The notes under the pieces were generated by a model. That model searched no databases. It was not told where the DNA came from and saw only the letters and a list, made by a program, of their open reading frames with translations. A stretch of 64,000 bases of DNA from contig JAYGXS010000004.1 of the NCBI GenBank assembly GCA_036362985.1, forward strand, positions 60,902,500 through 60,966,499. Reading direction: 5' to 3'. Position 1 is the first letter of the stretch; every line of letters begins with the position of its first letter. Shown piece by piece: positions 44,637 to 56,439 of this stretch. Origin of the DNA: Ligula intestinalis. Lineage: Eukaryota; Platyhelminthes; Cestoda; Diphyllobothriidea; Diphyllobothriidae. A program made the translations under genes and the position numbers.

Positions 44637-45806
44637 GATTGCCTCCCCGTCTCTTCCCCCTTTAAATGTTGCTTGCTTTTTGTTGCCGTTTTTACCTCCG
44701 ACGATGGACTCCAGTGAGACATTGAAAGTCCAGACAAATAAAACAATAATTCCGGCGAACGAAGGGTTTTATTTTTCTTAACTTACACACACACACGCGC
44801 CGGGAATGTGAGCACTCGTCTCAATTACTTGCAAGCACTGTCTGTCCCATAAGTCGCGCTGATAAATAACCTGTGCGTGTGTGCTTGCGTGCGCTTGTGC
44901 CAAGTCCTCACACGTGAGTACACGCACCCATGTGTGCATACACCGTAGTGCCATCGACACGTGTCTCTTTATTAGCAGTCTAGTCGTCACCACCTACAGT
45001 GCAGAGGCCTTGAAATATAGACCGATAGGACTAAAATGCTTTTAAACGAGAGTGCATATACTCAGCCCATCCTGTCTTGCTTATGCGTAGTTGTCATGCC
45101 TTCTGTCGAAATGCAGACGGTCAAGCCGATATCAGCCGGGGTGGGCAAAGTGCTGTGAATTGTGGACCGCAGGAAGCCAACATGCCAATTTGGGTTTGAC
45201 TGGTCACGGCTGGGGCGTTCACCCCTTCGTACGTCTGATTGTTTTTGCCTAGAAGGCTGCAGTTGTCCACACTTAGATATTCGGTTAAGATGTTCACAGC
45301 TGCCAAAACACTCCTTGTTTATCTGATGATCTTGAAGATTAACAACACTTCTACCTCGTGAAGTACACTGTTTTTATAATTCTACCATCGCGAGCGACGA
45401 AGTTTACGCCATCTAGAACTGAGTGGGCGTAGAAACCTGCGTTAGTTTACAGCAGCACAGACTTATGCAGTGCTTGCCGCTCTCTCCTCCCTCGTCCACG
45501 TTGCACCGATGGCAAGAGAATGCGACAATGAGTGGAAGTGAGCGTGTGCGCAGTGACTGCTAAACGTAAATGGCTCGTTTACGCGTGCCACATACAACCT
45601 TTTACCCACTGCGTGTATCGAGCTGCAGAAACGTTGGTTCAGGTGTTCGAATACACTAAGGTATCCATCTTCCAGTTGCTTTAAAATGTTCATCATTAGG
45701 ACCGGGTTTTCCCGTTAGGTAGCAAATTTCCAAGGCTCTTAGCGCGTTGTATGTGTCATAGTGAGGAGTGCGTTCGATTGTTGTTATGGCGGATTTCCCG
45801 GTCTTC

Positions 45807-45807
<1 letters not shown>

Positions 45808-45849
<42 letters not shown>
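45808..45849 (+). repeat. CT microsatellite
   Basis: About 20 CT units. The long Ser-Leu and Arg-Glu frames here are products of the repeat. Confidence 0.95.
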
Positions 45850-45851
<2 letters not shown>

Positions 45852-45854
45852 ATC

Positions 45855-46020
45855 TACCCAAGCCCGGTGTCAAGACAGAGTCAAGAAAACTGGAGGCGGT
45901 CTCGATCGCAGGTGGCTGGCACGACCGAAGGCACCCATATGCGTACCACAATGCTCGGCATTTGTTAGGGGAGCGCAACATACCTCACATACACAATCTC
46001 TGTCGTCCTGCAGTCGACTG
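45855..46020 (+). repeat. Dispersed repeat R1, fragment
   Basis: CGGTGTCAAGACAGAGTCAA then GAAAACTGGAGGCGG and GGTGGCTGGCACGACCG match the start of R1 at 23.22 and 23.65 kb. Confidence 0.5.
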
Positions 46021-46284
46021 AAAAATTTGCAAACATCAGCCTGCACCAATTTTTTCTCCAGCGCTCCCTTCGACATTTTTCCCAATCGCGGTCCAGTTGC
46101 TATGTATATTTTGGATCAACTGACTTAAGTCTTTGAAGTACCGACTTGGGCCTAGGCGTGTAACAGTTCAGACGTTTCGCCAAGTTTCCCCCTTCCCTCG
46201 ATTTTTAGCTTTTATACTACACCGCCAACATCTAAAAAGCCAGCTATAGCTCATGGTTACTCGCTTTTAGGCAGTGACTGTTTA

Positions 46285-46945
46285 GTAGTCTGCTTTCCCC
46301 GGGAGAGTGCAGCCAGCGCTCGGCGGTGTTCAACCGGCTTAAAGCAAAGGAAGATGTTTCTTATTAGCTTTTGACCGTACTGGAGGATCCTTAGTGGTCG
46401 CTTAAGTATTCGCTGCCGTGCTTGAGTGTTTCTATTATAAGGGTTTTCTGGACATTTCGAAGTAACTTAATGACTCGACCTCCCTAAGCTTGTAACCCAG
46501 GTTTGAGTGCTGTTAACAGTTGTTGGCAGCATTGAGGGCATTTTTGTTCAATCTGATAAACCACCTACCGATCCCTAAAATCCCCTGAAATCGACGTAAG
46601 TAGAGTTGGTTGGTGAACCCTACATAGCAGGCCAAATCATAAAAAATGCTTAGATCTTGACATTTTTCGCATATTTGCAGACTGCATATAGGCTGAAAAG
46701 AAATTCCCACCATTAGTACCCTCGATGATATCGCGGGCTGTAAAAAAGTTGCCTTCCGCAAGCGACGCTAGGTGTTCGGATCCGTCCTTCCCCCGCCTTT
46801 GTGGACTGCACTGTTTCTCGGAATTTGCGACTTCGCAACTGACCAGCCACAATCAACTCCAGAAAAAGATTACATGGACTTTAGTACTGCTCCATTGACA
46901 TCTGAACAAGCAACTATAATTCGTGGTTATTGGATTTTAGGGGGT
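46285..46945 (+). repeat. Diverged tandem duplication, unit 1
   Basis: Shares ordered blocks with unit 2: CCAGCGCTC, CAACCGGCT, TGTGTTTCT-like, TTTT.TGGACA.TTCGA, TTAGTACC.TC.AT, GTTGCCTTCCGC.AGCGAC, CAACTGACCAG, ACATGGACTT.AGTACTGC. No protein recognised. Confidence 0.65.
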
Positions 46946-46954
46946 GACTTTCAA

Positions 46955-47645
46955 CAACGGTTAAGCAATCTGCTTCAGCAGGAAGTTCATCCAGCGCTCA
47001 GCTGAATCCAACCGGCTCAAAAACGAGAGGATTGTATTTCGACGCAGCTGCTGATTGTACTGGCACCTTAGTGCTCGCTTACGTACTCGTTGTCGAGCCT
47101 GTGTGTTTCTCTCACGAAAGGTTTTATGGACAGTTCGAGTAAGGTCGGCTTAACTAACACTGCAGTTTTTGCGTTTGGTGAATTTTAAGTACCAGATCGG
47201 GTCATAACAGAAAGCGCACCTCAGAATGGCGGAAATTAGCGAGGGTGTACCTGATTCCAATACAAATCATACGTCGTTAGGAGGATTTGACAGCTTAGCT
47301 TAATTCAGTTGACCCGGCCTCGGTGGGGGTCGAACCCACACAGCAGGAAAGGCCTGTACGCAGCCAGCGTTCTACCACTGAGCTATCAGGCTCACCGTGC
47401 GACGTGAATTCTAGGTCCGCGTGTATAAAACTGTTAAGTTTTCAGCGTATTCGCAGACCGCATTAGTACCATCAATACTGTCGCGGCCTTTGAAAAAGTC
47501 GCCTTCCGCCAGCGACGGGGAAGTGCACAGATCGGTCCTGTACTGCACCCTAGTCGTTCCTCGGACTTCGTGACCATTCAACTGACCAGTCGCTATCAGA
47601 GGACCACATGGACTTCAGTACTGCCTATTTGAGTGGCGGTGACCG
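46955..47645 (+). repeat. Diverged tandem duplication, unit 2
   Basis: Second unit of the duplication, offset about 670 bp from unit 1 once the SINE at 47310-47395 is set aside. Diverged by many substitutions and small gaps. Confidence 0.65.
47310..47395 (-). repeat. tRNA-derived SINE copy 3
   Basis: Complement: GCCTGATAGCTCAGTGGTAG, AACGCTGGCTGCG, then GTGTGGGTTCGACCCCCACC and GAGGCCGGGTCAACTGAATT. Best preserved of the three copies in both Pol III boxes, and inserted in unit 2 of the tandem duplication. Confidence 0.75.
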
Positions 47646-47646
47646 C

Positions 47647-47662
47647 GGGGGGGGGGGGGGGG
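47647..47662 (+). repeat. Poly-G run (16)
   Basis: Sixteen G at the end of duplication unit 2; length may be unreliable. Confidence 0.85.
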
Positions 47663-48064
47663 CTACGCAAACAGGCACTCATCCCGTATCAACATCAGTG
47701 CACGTGTACACACCTGGAGTGCGCTCACACGTAGACGGCTCTTCCTACCGTCGGGCCTACGAGTTGCTGCGGCTCACTCGCTTGTTTGTCAATTTTGCAT
47801 TGGGCATGTGCGAGGTTGTACTAGGACCTGTACTCAAGACTGCTTCGAACAAATAGTTGTAGTACTGTCAAAAAACCTAACACATTTTAGTCTAGACGCT
47901 TCATTTGGCTTCCTGCCAGCTGGCTGCTTGGCAGATGTTTCACACCACCACCGGTAACTGTCATTTTTCTCCGCCTATGTGATGCCTATCCTTTTCGGTG
48001 AGCTTGCCGACTGAGCGCCTAGAATTTACTCTGGGCTTTATGCACTCTTAACAATATAAACGGA

Positions 48065-48450
48065 GATTCGAGGTCCAGACATCATATCGCGTGCATCAGT
48101 TTCCGAAGAGGAAGAAGAAGACGGGGCAATTTCATGGACCGACTGACGTTTCAAAAACACACTCGGTTCCATTGTCACAGTACCAAGCTTACTCTTCCGC
48201 CAGCAGCAATAGTAACGCAGGCTTGCCATTGGTCGGTAGCAAAAAGGTCTGATCCAACAAACGATCACCAGGCAGGCGAACGCACGTGCAGTGAGCACGC
48301 GTATAACACGAGACTGGCGGTGAGGTGAGTAAGCTCGGTAGTCTGAAGGTGGAAACGAGTTCGTTTTTTAAACGTCAGTCAAAATAAATTTCTGCCCATG
48401 AAATTGCCCCCTCTTCTTTTTTCTCTTCGGGAGATGATGCACGCGACACC
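48065..48450. mobile_element. Inverted-repeat element X, copy 2
   Basis: Left arm about 48084-48138 and right arm about 48399-48446 are inverted (ATCGCGTGCATCA, CCGAAGAG.AA.AAGA, GGGGCAATTTCATGG). Interior resembles copy 1 at 37.5 kb. No protein. Confidence 0.6.
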
Positions 48451-49439
48451 TCCTGTAAGACGTACTCACACCAATAAATCTGACGCCGACTCCTACAAGA
48501 TTCTCCTGATATCCCCTCATAACTTTCCGGCTACCTGAAGTATCAAAATAGTTAAGTTCCAATAAGTGCAACCCGCTTAACTTATAACAGATATTAACTT
48601 AAGTGTCCCTTCCTTAAATCTATGTAATTTGGCTTTTAGTGCAGGATGGAGAGATTTCGTCAAGTTGTCTTCACATGAGAATAGGCAGCGCTTTCAAGCT
48701 TGTTTATGTCATGCCCAAACACAGCGGGTTTGTATTTAATCACGGGCGTTTGTGAACAGCGATTTTCCCACCTCAGCGCCATTGGTCCACTCAAATCATT
48801 GCCTTCTTGACCAAACCCCTGGTTAAGCCACGGCCCGCCGGACGGCAGTATGTGGGGCAGCTTTAGAAAGAAAGAGAGATCGTCTCCCTTTTTGTGGTAT
48901 CTAGAGACGAGGAAGGACGTCCCAACCAATCCGTCCCTGTGCGCGAACTTTTCGGTTCCAGGATTTTGCCGCATGCTGAAGGTTAACTTTTTATTCAGTG
49001 CCGGGCAGTATTCGCTATGTTGCGCTAACGCTATGGTTTGAGACTTTTCTCCAAGTAACTGATTTTCCAGGACAGGTCCTGTCTACTACCCTGTATCAAT
49101 TGTGAAGATTTAGTACGAAGGTAATCTTTTCTCAACAGAATATTTAAGTGTGCTGGAGGAGAACTGACAGCACAGAGTCCTCGCAAGCTCCTAAATGCGC
49201 CTATGAAAAACATCAGGAACGGGCCTTCAAGTCGTGTTATTCACTACACCCTGTCGCATCGCCAGCTAATTGAAAATCGACTGGTGGCGGTGGGGCTGAC
49301 ACTGGGGAAGCTATCCTCATGACGTGGCAAGAGTAGTGGCTACTCAAGCCTTACCCAACTTCTTAAAACGGCCTTCACGCCACCTTTCGCGTAGTGTTAA
49401 CGCCAATAAGGTTAAACCTAACGGCTGCGATGTTCAAGG

Positions 49440-49760
49440 CCCGGTTCCTTAGAAGAGAGGGGTCACGGGGCGGGCCGGAGTCGTATAAAGAGTGTATTCT
49501 GTACAGAGTGATTGAATAATAGGTAACAGAAAATTTAATTCCGACGAGTGCAGGTCTGCACGTAAGCGGAGCAGTGTCCGCAGTCATGTCTAACGATAGT
49601 AATCCGAGAGGCCACCGAAAGCTATCTTTGTCTTATGCAGCCTTGAAGGTGATTGGTTGGACCGCGCAGGGTTACGCGCCGGCGTGGGCGCAACCGAAAC
49701 TGGACGTATAAGTAGGTCGTGCTCGAAACTGAGCGAGAGGTGGACAACGTGCGGCCGTTC
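49440..49760 (+). repeat. Dispersed GC-rich repeat R2, second copy
   Basis: Contains CAGCCTTGAAGGTGATTGG and a GC-rich sequence as in the 15.1 kb copy. Confidence 0.35.
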
Positions 49761-50377
49761 ACACAAGAGCGCGTGGTAAGGGCAGTCACCGCGACCGCAA
49801 CCTTGGCGTGGTGAATCTGCGATCAGAGGTTCGTACAGTGGCTGCTAGCGACCACTACACACTCACTTAAGTGCGGTGAATGTTGCCTTCACGGGAGTCT
49901 TGCGTACGTAGTGGAGACCACGTGTGTGGCACGCGTAGATGGACTGTTTAGCTTTGCCAGACCCTGCGATCATGCCCACACCCGGCCTGATGGGTGAGGA
50001 GGCAGGGAATGTGCGGAATGCTGCACAAGTCTGCCCCAACATAAACTTATTCGCGCGCGCCAGCCACCTGTGCTACGCCCACGCCGTGTGATGCACACCA
50101 TCGTATCTCATGCGCACGCCTGTCCACATTTAGGCATGCGTTCCTGGCGTTTTGTCGGCCAGAGATAGGATTTCAACTCACCATTGCCAAACCGTATTCC
50201 GTATTTAACAACCTGCTTCTCGCATCAATTTCGTAGGCAGTTTGCGATCTGTGAAATTCTCGCCTGTTCGCAGCCACCAATCACCAGCTAGTAGAACCGA
50301 TTTGTTCTGCTATGTCAATCTAATCGATGTGCTCCAATCCAAACTGTCAGTGAACCATAACAGTTTCTTAAGGGCAC

Positions 50378-50405
50378 TGAGAGAGAGAGAGAGAGAAAGA
50401 GAGAG
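50378..50405 (+). repeat. GA microsatellite
   Basis: GA repeat with one interruption. Confidence 0.9.
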
Positions 50406-51504
50406 CGGAGGATGAGAATGAGAAGGGGAGAAAAATGCGTCAATTGTTGCAGAACGCAGGTGACGGCTTTAGGCGATCTGACGCAGCGAACTTGAGAGCA
50501 TTGCTGATCATTTGGCTTGCCCGTCACTTGCATGTTAAATGTTAGTGCATACAGTTTCGTGATAAAAACAATCGATCCAACAGTAAATTCTTTTTTCGCA
50601 TACTTTCAGTTTATGCTGTTGATCAGACTCATTTTGAGCATTTTTTCTGCGTTTTTACATGGACGATGTGAGAGCATCCGCGCACTCATTTAAGAAGGCC
50701 GATACCTGCCGAGTTCAGCCTTATTTTAATGGCTCGATGTTGTGAGTGATACTTTGAAAAACTGTGGTGGCATCAGCCTTAACTTAAACATATCAGAATA
50801 GGTGCCGTTCTGTTAACACGTTGTTTTTTTAAATATATTTGTCCCGTGAATGTACTGCCCTTTTGCCTACCTTTCTTCCCTTATTGTTCCTTCCAATCGA
50901 CCAAAGCCGACTAGCTCTCCCGTCGAATATTATATTGTTTGAATGATTTTATTCTGAAGGATCGAGGACTAACCTTTGCTTTGGTCATCTTTCTGTTGCT
51001 AGCTCTGATTGCGTAGTTCTTTTAACAAATCAGAATGAGTGTTTCCTTGGTAATCAAATCGCTTTTCAACGGAACCGCGTAGGAATAGCCCTCACAAATC
51101 TGTGGTCTGAGTGGCTGGAAGACTGCAGTCATCATGTTTTACCTTTGAATCCTAACTCGAAGCTCATTCAGGCTGTCGTATTGTGACGAACGGTCGAGAG
51201 TCGGACTGGTTATATCTGGCTGCACCAAACATACCGTGGTTAGACAGAAACATAACTATACCCTTGCCGCAATCAACTCCTAGACCGCACTCTATCCCGT
51301 GAACGTTATCGTGAAATGCTCTTTATAATGCCTGCGCCAACGGTACCAACAGAACCATATCCCAGTACTCTCATTCCAGATTACCCTGCATATTTGTAAA
51401 TTGTGCCTTTTCCTTCTGAACCCTGAACCAATTCGTATTGAACGTTGTCCGTATAACAACACGTCATTATGCTTAGGTATTTTACCGTAGCGAACATCAT
51501 CTCC

Positions 51505-51720
51505 AATTCTTTTACGAATGCTCACCGATTGTCAGTGGAATTCATTCGTCCCGTTCGGCCTTGAAGCTTACTTTCGAAACCAACGGTCGCTGGTTCGAAC
51601 CTCGGGTGGTGCATTACCTGCGGTTGGGTATGATTTGCTGACGATGGCTAATAAGCCAGAAACGGCTATTCCTGTTTCCCTTGTCTTTGCCAGCCAGGTT
51701 TATCACACGCCCCCCTATGT
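51505..51720 (+). repeat. SINE family with GGCTAATAAG tail, copy 2
   Basis: TGGTTCGAACCTCGGGTGG (box B-like) near 51589, then GGTTGGGTATG, GACGATGGCTAATAAGCCAG and CCCTTGTCTTTGCCAG. The tRNA-like head and the tail are both visible here. Confidence 0.65.
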
Positions 51721-53040
51721 TAGCGTATTCAATATAGAAAGGAAGACGTCGGTTAAGCCATTGTGATCCAAAAAATTATCGTGTTGAGCATGCTGTCGAA
51801 AGTGAAGTCATCCGTAGGTGGCCGCATAGTGCGGACTATCGAGATTCAGGCAGACTTCTCCGTTTTTATAACGGAGACCTGAAGGGGCGCTTCTAGCCTA
51901 GCTGGTTTCATCAAATAGCCGTGCCCGACTCTACGTATGATATAACTGCACCGAAGATTTTGCCTGGCGCATCATCGCACCACCAGGCAGCCATTGAGGA
52001 CTTCACTGAACTTAGTGCCTGACAGAATTTAAAATGAGATTCCCACACGCTCTCTGCTGAGGAAGCTAAATACTAGAATGACGTGTTACTTAGTAATTCC
52101 CTCGGTTGTGCGTGAATTCCCCTGACCTTTTGTCGGTCCGAAGATCCTGGCTGAAATTTATTTGTCCCGTCAGTCTTGGGTGGCCTGCGAGGGTGGTCGT
52201 TAAACCTAAAACAACACACTTTCAGGAATTGCAGTAGACCACTAAAGTTCACTTAGTCGAATGCGAAAACGGTCAAATCGAGCCTTTTAGAAAGATTATC
52301 TTTGTCTTGTTTTGTTTTTCAATACCGGTATAGTAATACGTTGAACCTTGGCGAGGCCAGGTTCCCGAATGTTGGGTAAATGTCTACAAAATGCTGATTT
52401 ATCGTGTTAATATCCTACATATTCGCGAATTCGTGTAACCAAAGCAACTTTTGCTTAATAAATAATTACCTTAAAAAGAAATAGAGGGTTAATCTAAGAA
52501 AGCAGTAGAATGTCGTCTCCCGGATATTGGTCATATGCACAGTAACAGTACGGTATACTAATAGTACATCCATTCTTATTCACTGGCTGTTGTTTTTGTT
52601 TTCAAAGTAAGGCGTAATCAATTGTGAACTTACTAAACTAAGAACTCAGAAAGCTTCGTGTGTCAAGGAACTCATATAATGGCGTACAATTCAATAATAT
52701 AAAGAAAGCACGTGTTTACTGTACGCAGAGAGTATAGGCATTAAATCAATTTCAAACTATGTAAAGACGTACAGAGTTAGAATAAGTTGTAAGCAGTTTT
52801 TGTCTGTTGATTGAAAAAATGGAAAGGCGAGAAAAAAATGCATATGCACATTAGCAATCCTTACTAAATAAACAGTACCATGATTTAAAAACACAAGTAC
52901 TTATAAAGTACGGGCAAAAGTAAACACAAGCATTTCAGGAATAGTATTCGACCATTTTTCAAATTTCACAGACCTCTAAAAACATTGCGGATGAGGATTA
53001 ATTAAATTGTAAGGAAAATTAAGTGAAGTTGTGAATCCAG

Positions 53041-53458
53041 GAAAGCGAATGTCCTGACCGTAGTTGTTGTGAACAACCCCAAGACTCGGTGCTCAACCCC
53101 ACCTGTGCCTACCCACATTCCAGAGTCCATATTATTGACGGGAGTGCATGCGCTTGCTTTTAGAGTTGTGGACGCGAAGAGCAATCAATGTCTGCACCGG
53201 TTCAATGTGGCCTCCATTCTGCACTACTCACAGGGCAGTACTGACACCTGCAATGCCTACATTGTGCTCACACACTCCGCCGAGCCACCGGCTGACACAG
53301 TGGAGGATGGCGGTGATGCGGCGGCGGAGAAGTGGGAACTGGTCAATCCAGTCAGCCCGGAGGAGTCCCCTGCGCCTGAGGACAAAACTTCCGCTACTAG
53401 CGGCGCTGAAAAATCAGGGTACAACTGTCATGTGTTCAAGTGTGCCACGTCTTTCGAG
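53041..53458 (+). CDS. C2H2/PTB gene, second half of the PTB domain
   Basis: Acceptor GTGAATCCAG; the first base completes Ser from the exon at 40792. Reads KANVLTVVVVNNPKTRC, then ILLTGVHALAFRVVDAKSNQ (third strand), CLHRFNVASILHYSQGSTDT (fourth), CNAYIVLTHSAEP (fifth), a long acidic insertion (WELVNPVSPEESPAPEDKTS), then GYNCHVFKCATSFE (sixth strand). This order fits PTB/PID domains of the GULP/Numb type, which bind NPXY-like peptides or phospholipids. The last strand and C-terminal helix must be in a later exon. The donor GAG/GTCAGC is weak, so the 3' limit is less sure. An alternative reading starting at the GTG at 53069 has no support. Confidence 0.75.
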
Positions 53459-53859
53459 GTCAGCGCACGTTTTTACTCATATTTCCCTTGCCTAAGCCTA
53501 CTCTCCACCGCCCCCTCCCCTCAACATTTCACCATTATCGTCTCTTCCTCGCCAGCCAGACCGCTCTTGTCTGTTTGCTTTCACCCAAGATCGGAACGCA
53601 GGCCGGGAAATTATATAAATTCGAGAGACGCACAGGACAGGGGTGCAACCGATGCATTCTCCCTTATCTCTTGGTTTGCCGTTCTCGCATCGGTTGACAC
53701 AATGTACTCTCTGCTTACACAAACCGGGTAGAGGGTTGTGATAGTGGGGCGCTCATAGAGCGCGTTACGGAACACACTCGTTCCGTTGGGCCTTGGGGTT
53801 GAATCTCGACGTTGCCAGCAGCCGTTCAGCAGTTAGTGTATCTTAGGAAAAAATTCATT

Positions 53860-54025
53860 ACTGACCAAAATAAGGGAGAGTGGAATAGTCCTTTCTGGCT
53901 TATTAGCCGTCATCAGCTAGCCATACCCCACCTGAAATGTTGCGGCTCCTAGGACTCGAACTTGCGATCTGTTGGTTAAAAGTTCAACACTCAAACCACT
54001 GAGTCACGGGATCGCCGTCCTGTCG
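53860..54025 (-). repeat. SINE family with GGCTAATAAG tail, copy 3
   Basis: Complement: GGCGATCCCGTGACTCAGTG, GTTTGAGTGTTGAACTTTTA (box A to anticodon region), GCAAGTTCGAGTCCTAGGAG (box B), then GGTGGGGTATGG and GACGGCTAATAAGCCAGAAA. The clearest full structure of this family: tRNA-like head plus conserved tail. Confidence 0.75.
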
Positions 54026-54061
54026 GTTGCGATCGAGATTGTTAATATCCTCGATCGCAGC
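54022..54061. other. Hairpin-forming inverted repeat
   Basis: TTGCGATCGAG and CTCGATCGCAG are separated by about 12 bp, giving a stem of about ten pairs directly beside SINE copy 3. Confidence 0.6.
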
Positions 54062-56430
54062 CGAAAAGGCAGTGTATGTGAAATCTGCGCTTCGGGTTAG
54101 GCTAGCTACTATACCTAGTCTTTGTCGGTAATGATTTTATGTGTCACAAGGCTTTGTGTTTTTTTTGCATACAGTTCTCCTTCCAATTGGTTCCGTTGGC
54201 ATGTCTGGGATATTCTTGTCCAACGGTTCCGGCAACGATGACTTGTATGGCTGTCTAAGTAGGACACGGGAAAATGCTCTGTCCGTAATATATGTGGTTT
54301 CTGAGGCTAATTGTAGGAATATTAGTTGTAGGATTAAGGTGAGGATTAGTTTTAAGGTGTAGTTGAGGTAAGGGCTAGTGTTAAGATTAAGGCTACAATT
54401 TAATTTTATGCTAGGCGGAAGTAATTAACCTCCTTCAAATATATCGCAAGGCCATCTATTTTAAACTGGTGGGGCGTTTCTATTCCGGTGTCTTGTTCAG
54501 GCGGCTATACAAGTCATTCCAACCAAATTTCCTGTCCCACGAATTAACTGGCGGAAATAAATATTTTTTGTTGACGAAAATTAGGTTTTAAAAAGAAAGT
54601 GCCGAGTTGCTTAAAGGAGCATTTTCGACACGGACTCTTTTCGCTTTCCATCAGGGTCTCAAAGCCGACAGAACTGCCAGCGGACAAGCGCAGATGACGC
54701 TAAATATTGATTCGCCAAGTTATAACTGTTGCTTATTTAAAATTAGTGACCTACTTCTTAATCCGGACCGCCGACTGTTTCAGATAAAGGGCGTCTCGAT
54801 ATTTTTGTTTTGATATAATGTGTTTAGCGAACCAACTGCCGAAATCGCGGGAACTGGCACTCCCCATCTGATGATCTTGACTCACTTGTTGTCGATAGCA
54901 AAAAAGTTCAAAATGTTGGAATACAAAAAACATTGACGCTTTACCGTTTTGTCGATTTGCTCGCGCCTGCACCAAGACACTCGTGAGTACGAGCAAAGCA
55001 TTATGCAGTCATGGGCGATGAAAATTGGTGCCTTTACGTCAGTTTGAAGCGAAGAAGGCCGCAGCGCATCAGCCGCGATGTTAGATATGCTCTCTTTCCT
55101 CCAATTGACACACTGTGATTTACGAAATGTTAGGTGCCACATGACACTGGAGGTAGAATGGCCTTGTAGGTCAGAACATACATTTTAGAATGATCACAAC
55201 AAAGCGAACGGGTGCAGACACGTTTGACAACCCAATGTTATCCATCTTTTTTTTCTGCTTCGCAAGCATGACCCTGAAAACCAACATCAGGGGCCATCAG
55301 CGGCGACTGATGCGCTAATTTGCAACTTGCGCCGAGTTGACTTTAGTCGCTTTTTATCTGCGGCCTGTTCCAAGGGTACGACCGACGCAAAGCAGTTGGG
55401 GGTGTGGCAACTCACGTGAAATAGAGCTGCATTTACGCGTTTTCTAAATATGTTGGTTTCACGTCTTCAGCTGTTGATACTGTAAAGAGAACAGGACTCT
55501 GTCACTGCCCAGAGCCGCAAAATCCAAACAACTGGACGACGTCTACTCAGTAAGTCCATGCGCCTCCAAATAGTACTCAGGGTCCGACAGCAAGCCTAGG
55601 TTTTGGCTCACCACGCCAACTCCATTGGTAAGGTAGGAGGGCTTTCGGTGGATACTGTGCAATTCTTCTGTGAATATTAACTAATTTTGCACTATTCACC
55701 TTTCTTCGGTTTTGCGTCCCCATAAATAGCAAATAACTGGTGCTGGCCGGCTAGTAGACCTTGTTGGACCGGAGCCCCGCCGGATGGGCCTCAACCCCCC
55801 ACGGCGAGGAGGAGGAGTTGGAGCAGCATGATCGGAAGGGTCTGCTCTGTCATCAAAAACACAGATGGAGAGGAGGAGAGATCGATCCACCGTAGGGAGG
55901 TTTGGTGTAGCAGACCTTGGCCGCCGAGAGGGTGGGTGGGAACGTGACGGAGACGTGTCTGCTGTGGTTCCCTTCACTGGTGCTGATGTCACCTGGTTGC
56001 GACATGGTCACAGTACGGACCCATTGCAGCCTGGCTCCTTTTTTAATAATAATTTGTATATTTAAGGCCCAAGGGGCCCTGTCGTTACAAACTTAGTGCT
56101 ATCGTGAAAATAAAAATAATTATGATAAACAGTGAACTCTTATGAAATAATTTTCATTGGCAGTAAAAAAACTCCTAAATCGGTGGATGAGTTCAGCGGG
56201 CCACCGATTCCAAAAAACTATAGGAGAAAAACTGCCTTAATAGGTAACAGGGTTTGATGTGGTTAGATTGGGACCTGATGTTGAGGGTTCGGGACGTTTA
56301 TGGTCATTGGAAAAAATAATATATCGTTGAGTTAAGAAGGGGTCATCCGGGACAACCGGAGAAGGCAGTAGAAGTCAAGGCAACATCAAGTTGCGATCCA
56401 CCTGACTCCAGAGCCCATCGAAAAGTTGGC
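54062..56430. other. Stretch without a supported gene
   Basis: No exon completing the PTB domain was found. A GC-rich piece at 55696-55992 has a Pro/Arg/Ser-rich minus-strand frame (98 codons) that could be gag-like or chance. Confidence 0.35.
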
Positions 56431-56439
56431 GATAACCAT

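Larger units (their letters stand above)
40793..53040 (+). other. 12.2-kb intron splitting the PTB domain
   Basis: GT at 40793 to AG at 53040. It contains SINE tails, two Penelope fragments, the tandem duplication, element X copy 2, R1/R2 repeats and microsatellites (listed separately). Unassigned gaps are 40.8-41.6, 42.0-43.5, 44.7-45.8, 48.45-49.4, 49.8-51.5 and 51.75-53.0 kb. A further small exon inside cannot be excluded but is not needed by phase. Confidence 0.6.

Noticed and set aside
44585..44640. Possible hammerhead core around CCTGATGAGCACATCC
   Set aside because: No GAAA box follows at a workable distance, and the sequence is part of a Penelope RT fragment.
45656..46128. Ser-Leu and Arg-Glu repeat proteins on both strands
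   Set aside because: Direct translation of the CT microsatellite.
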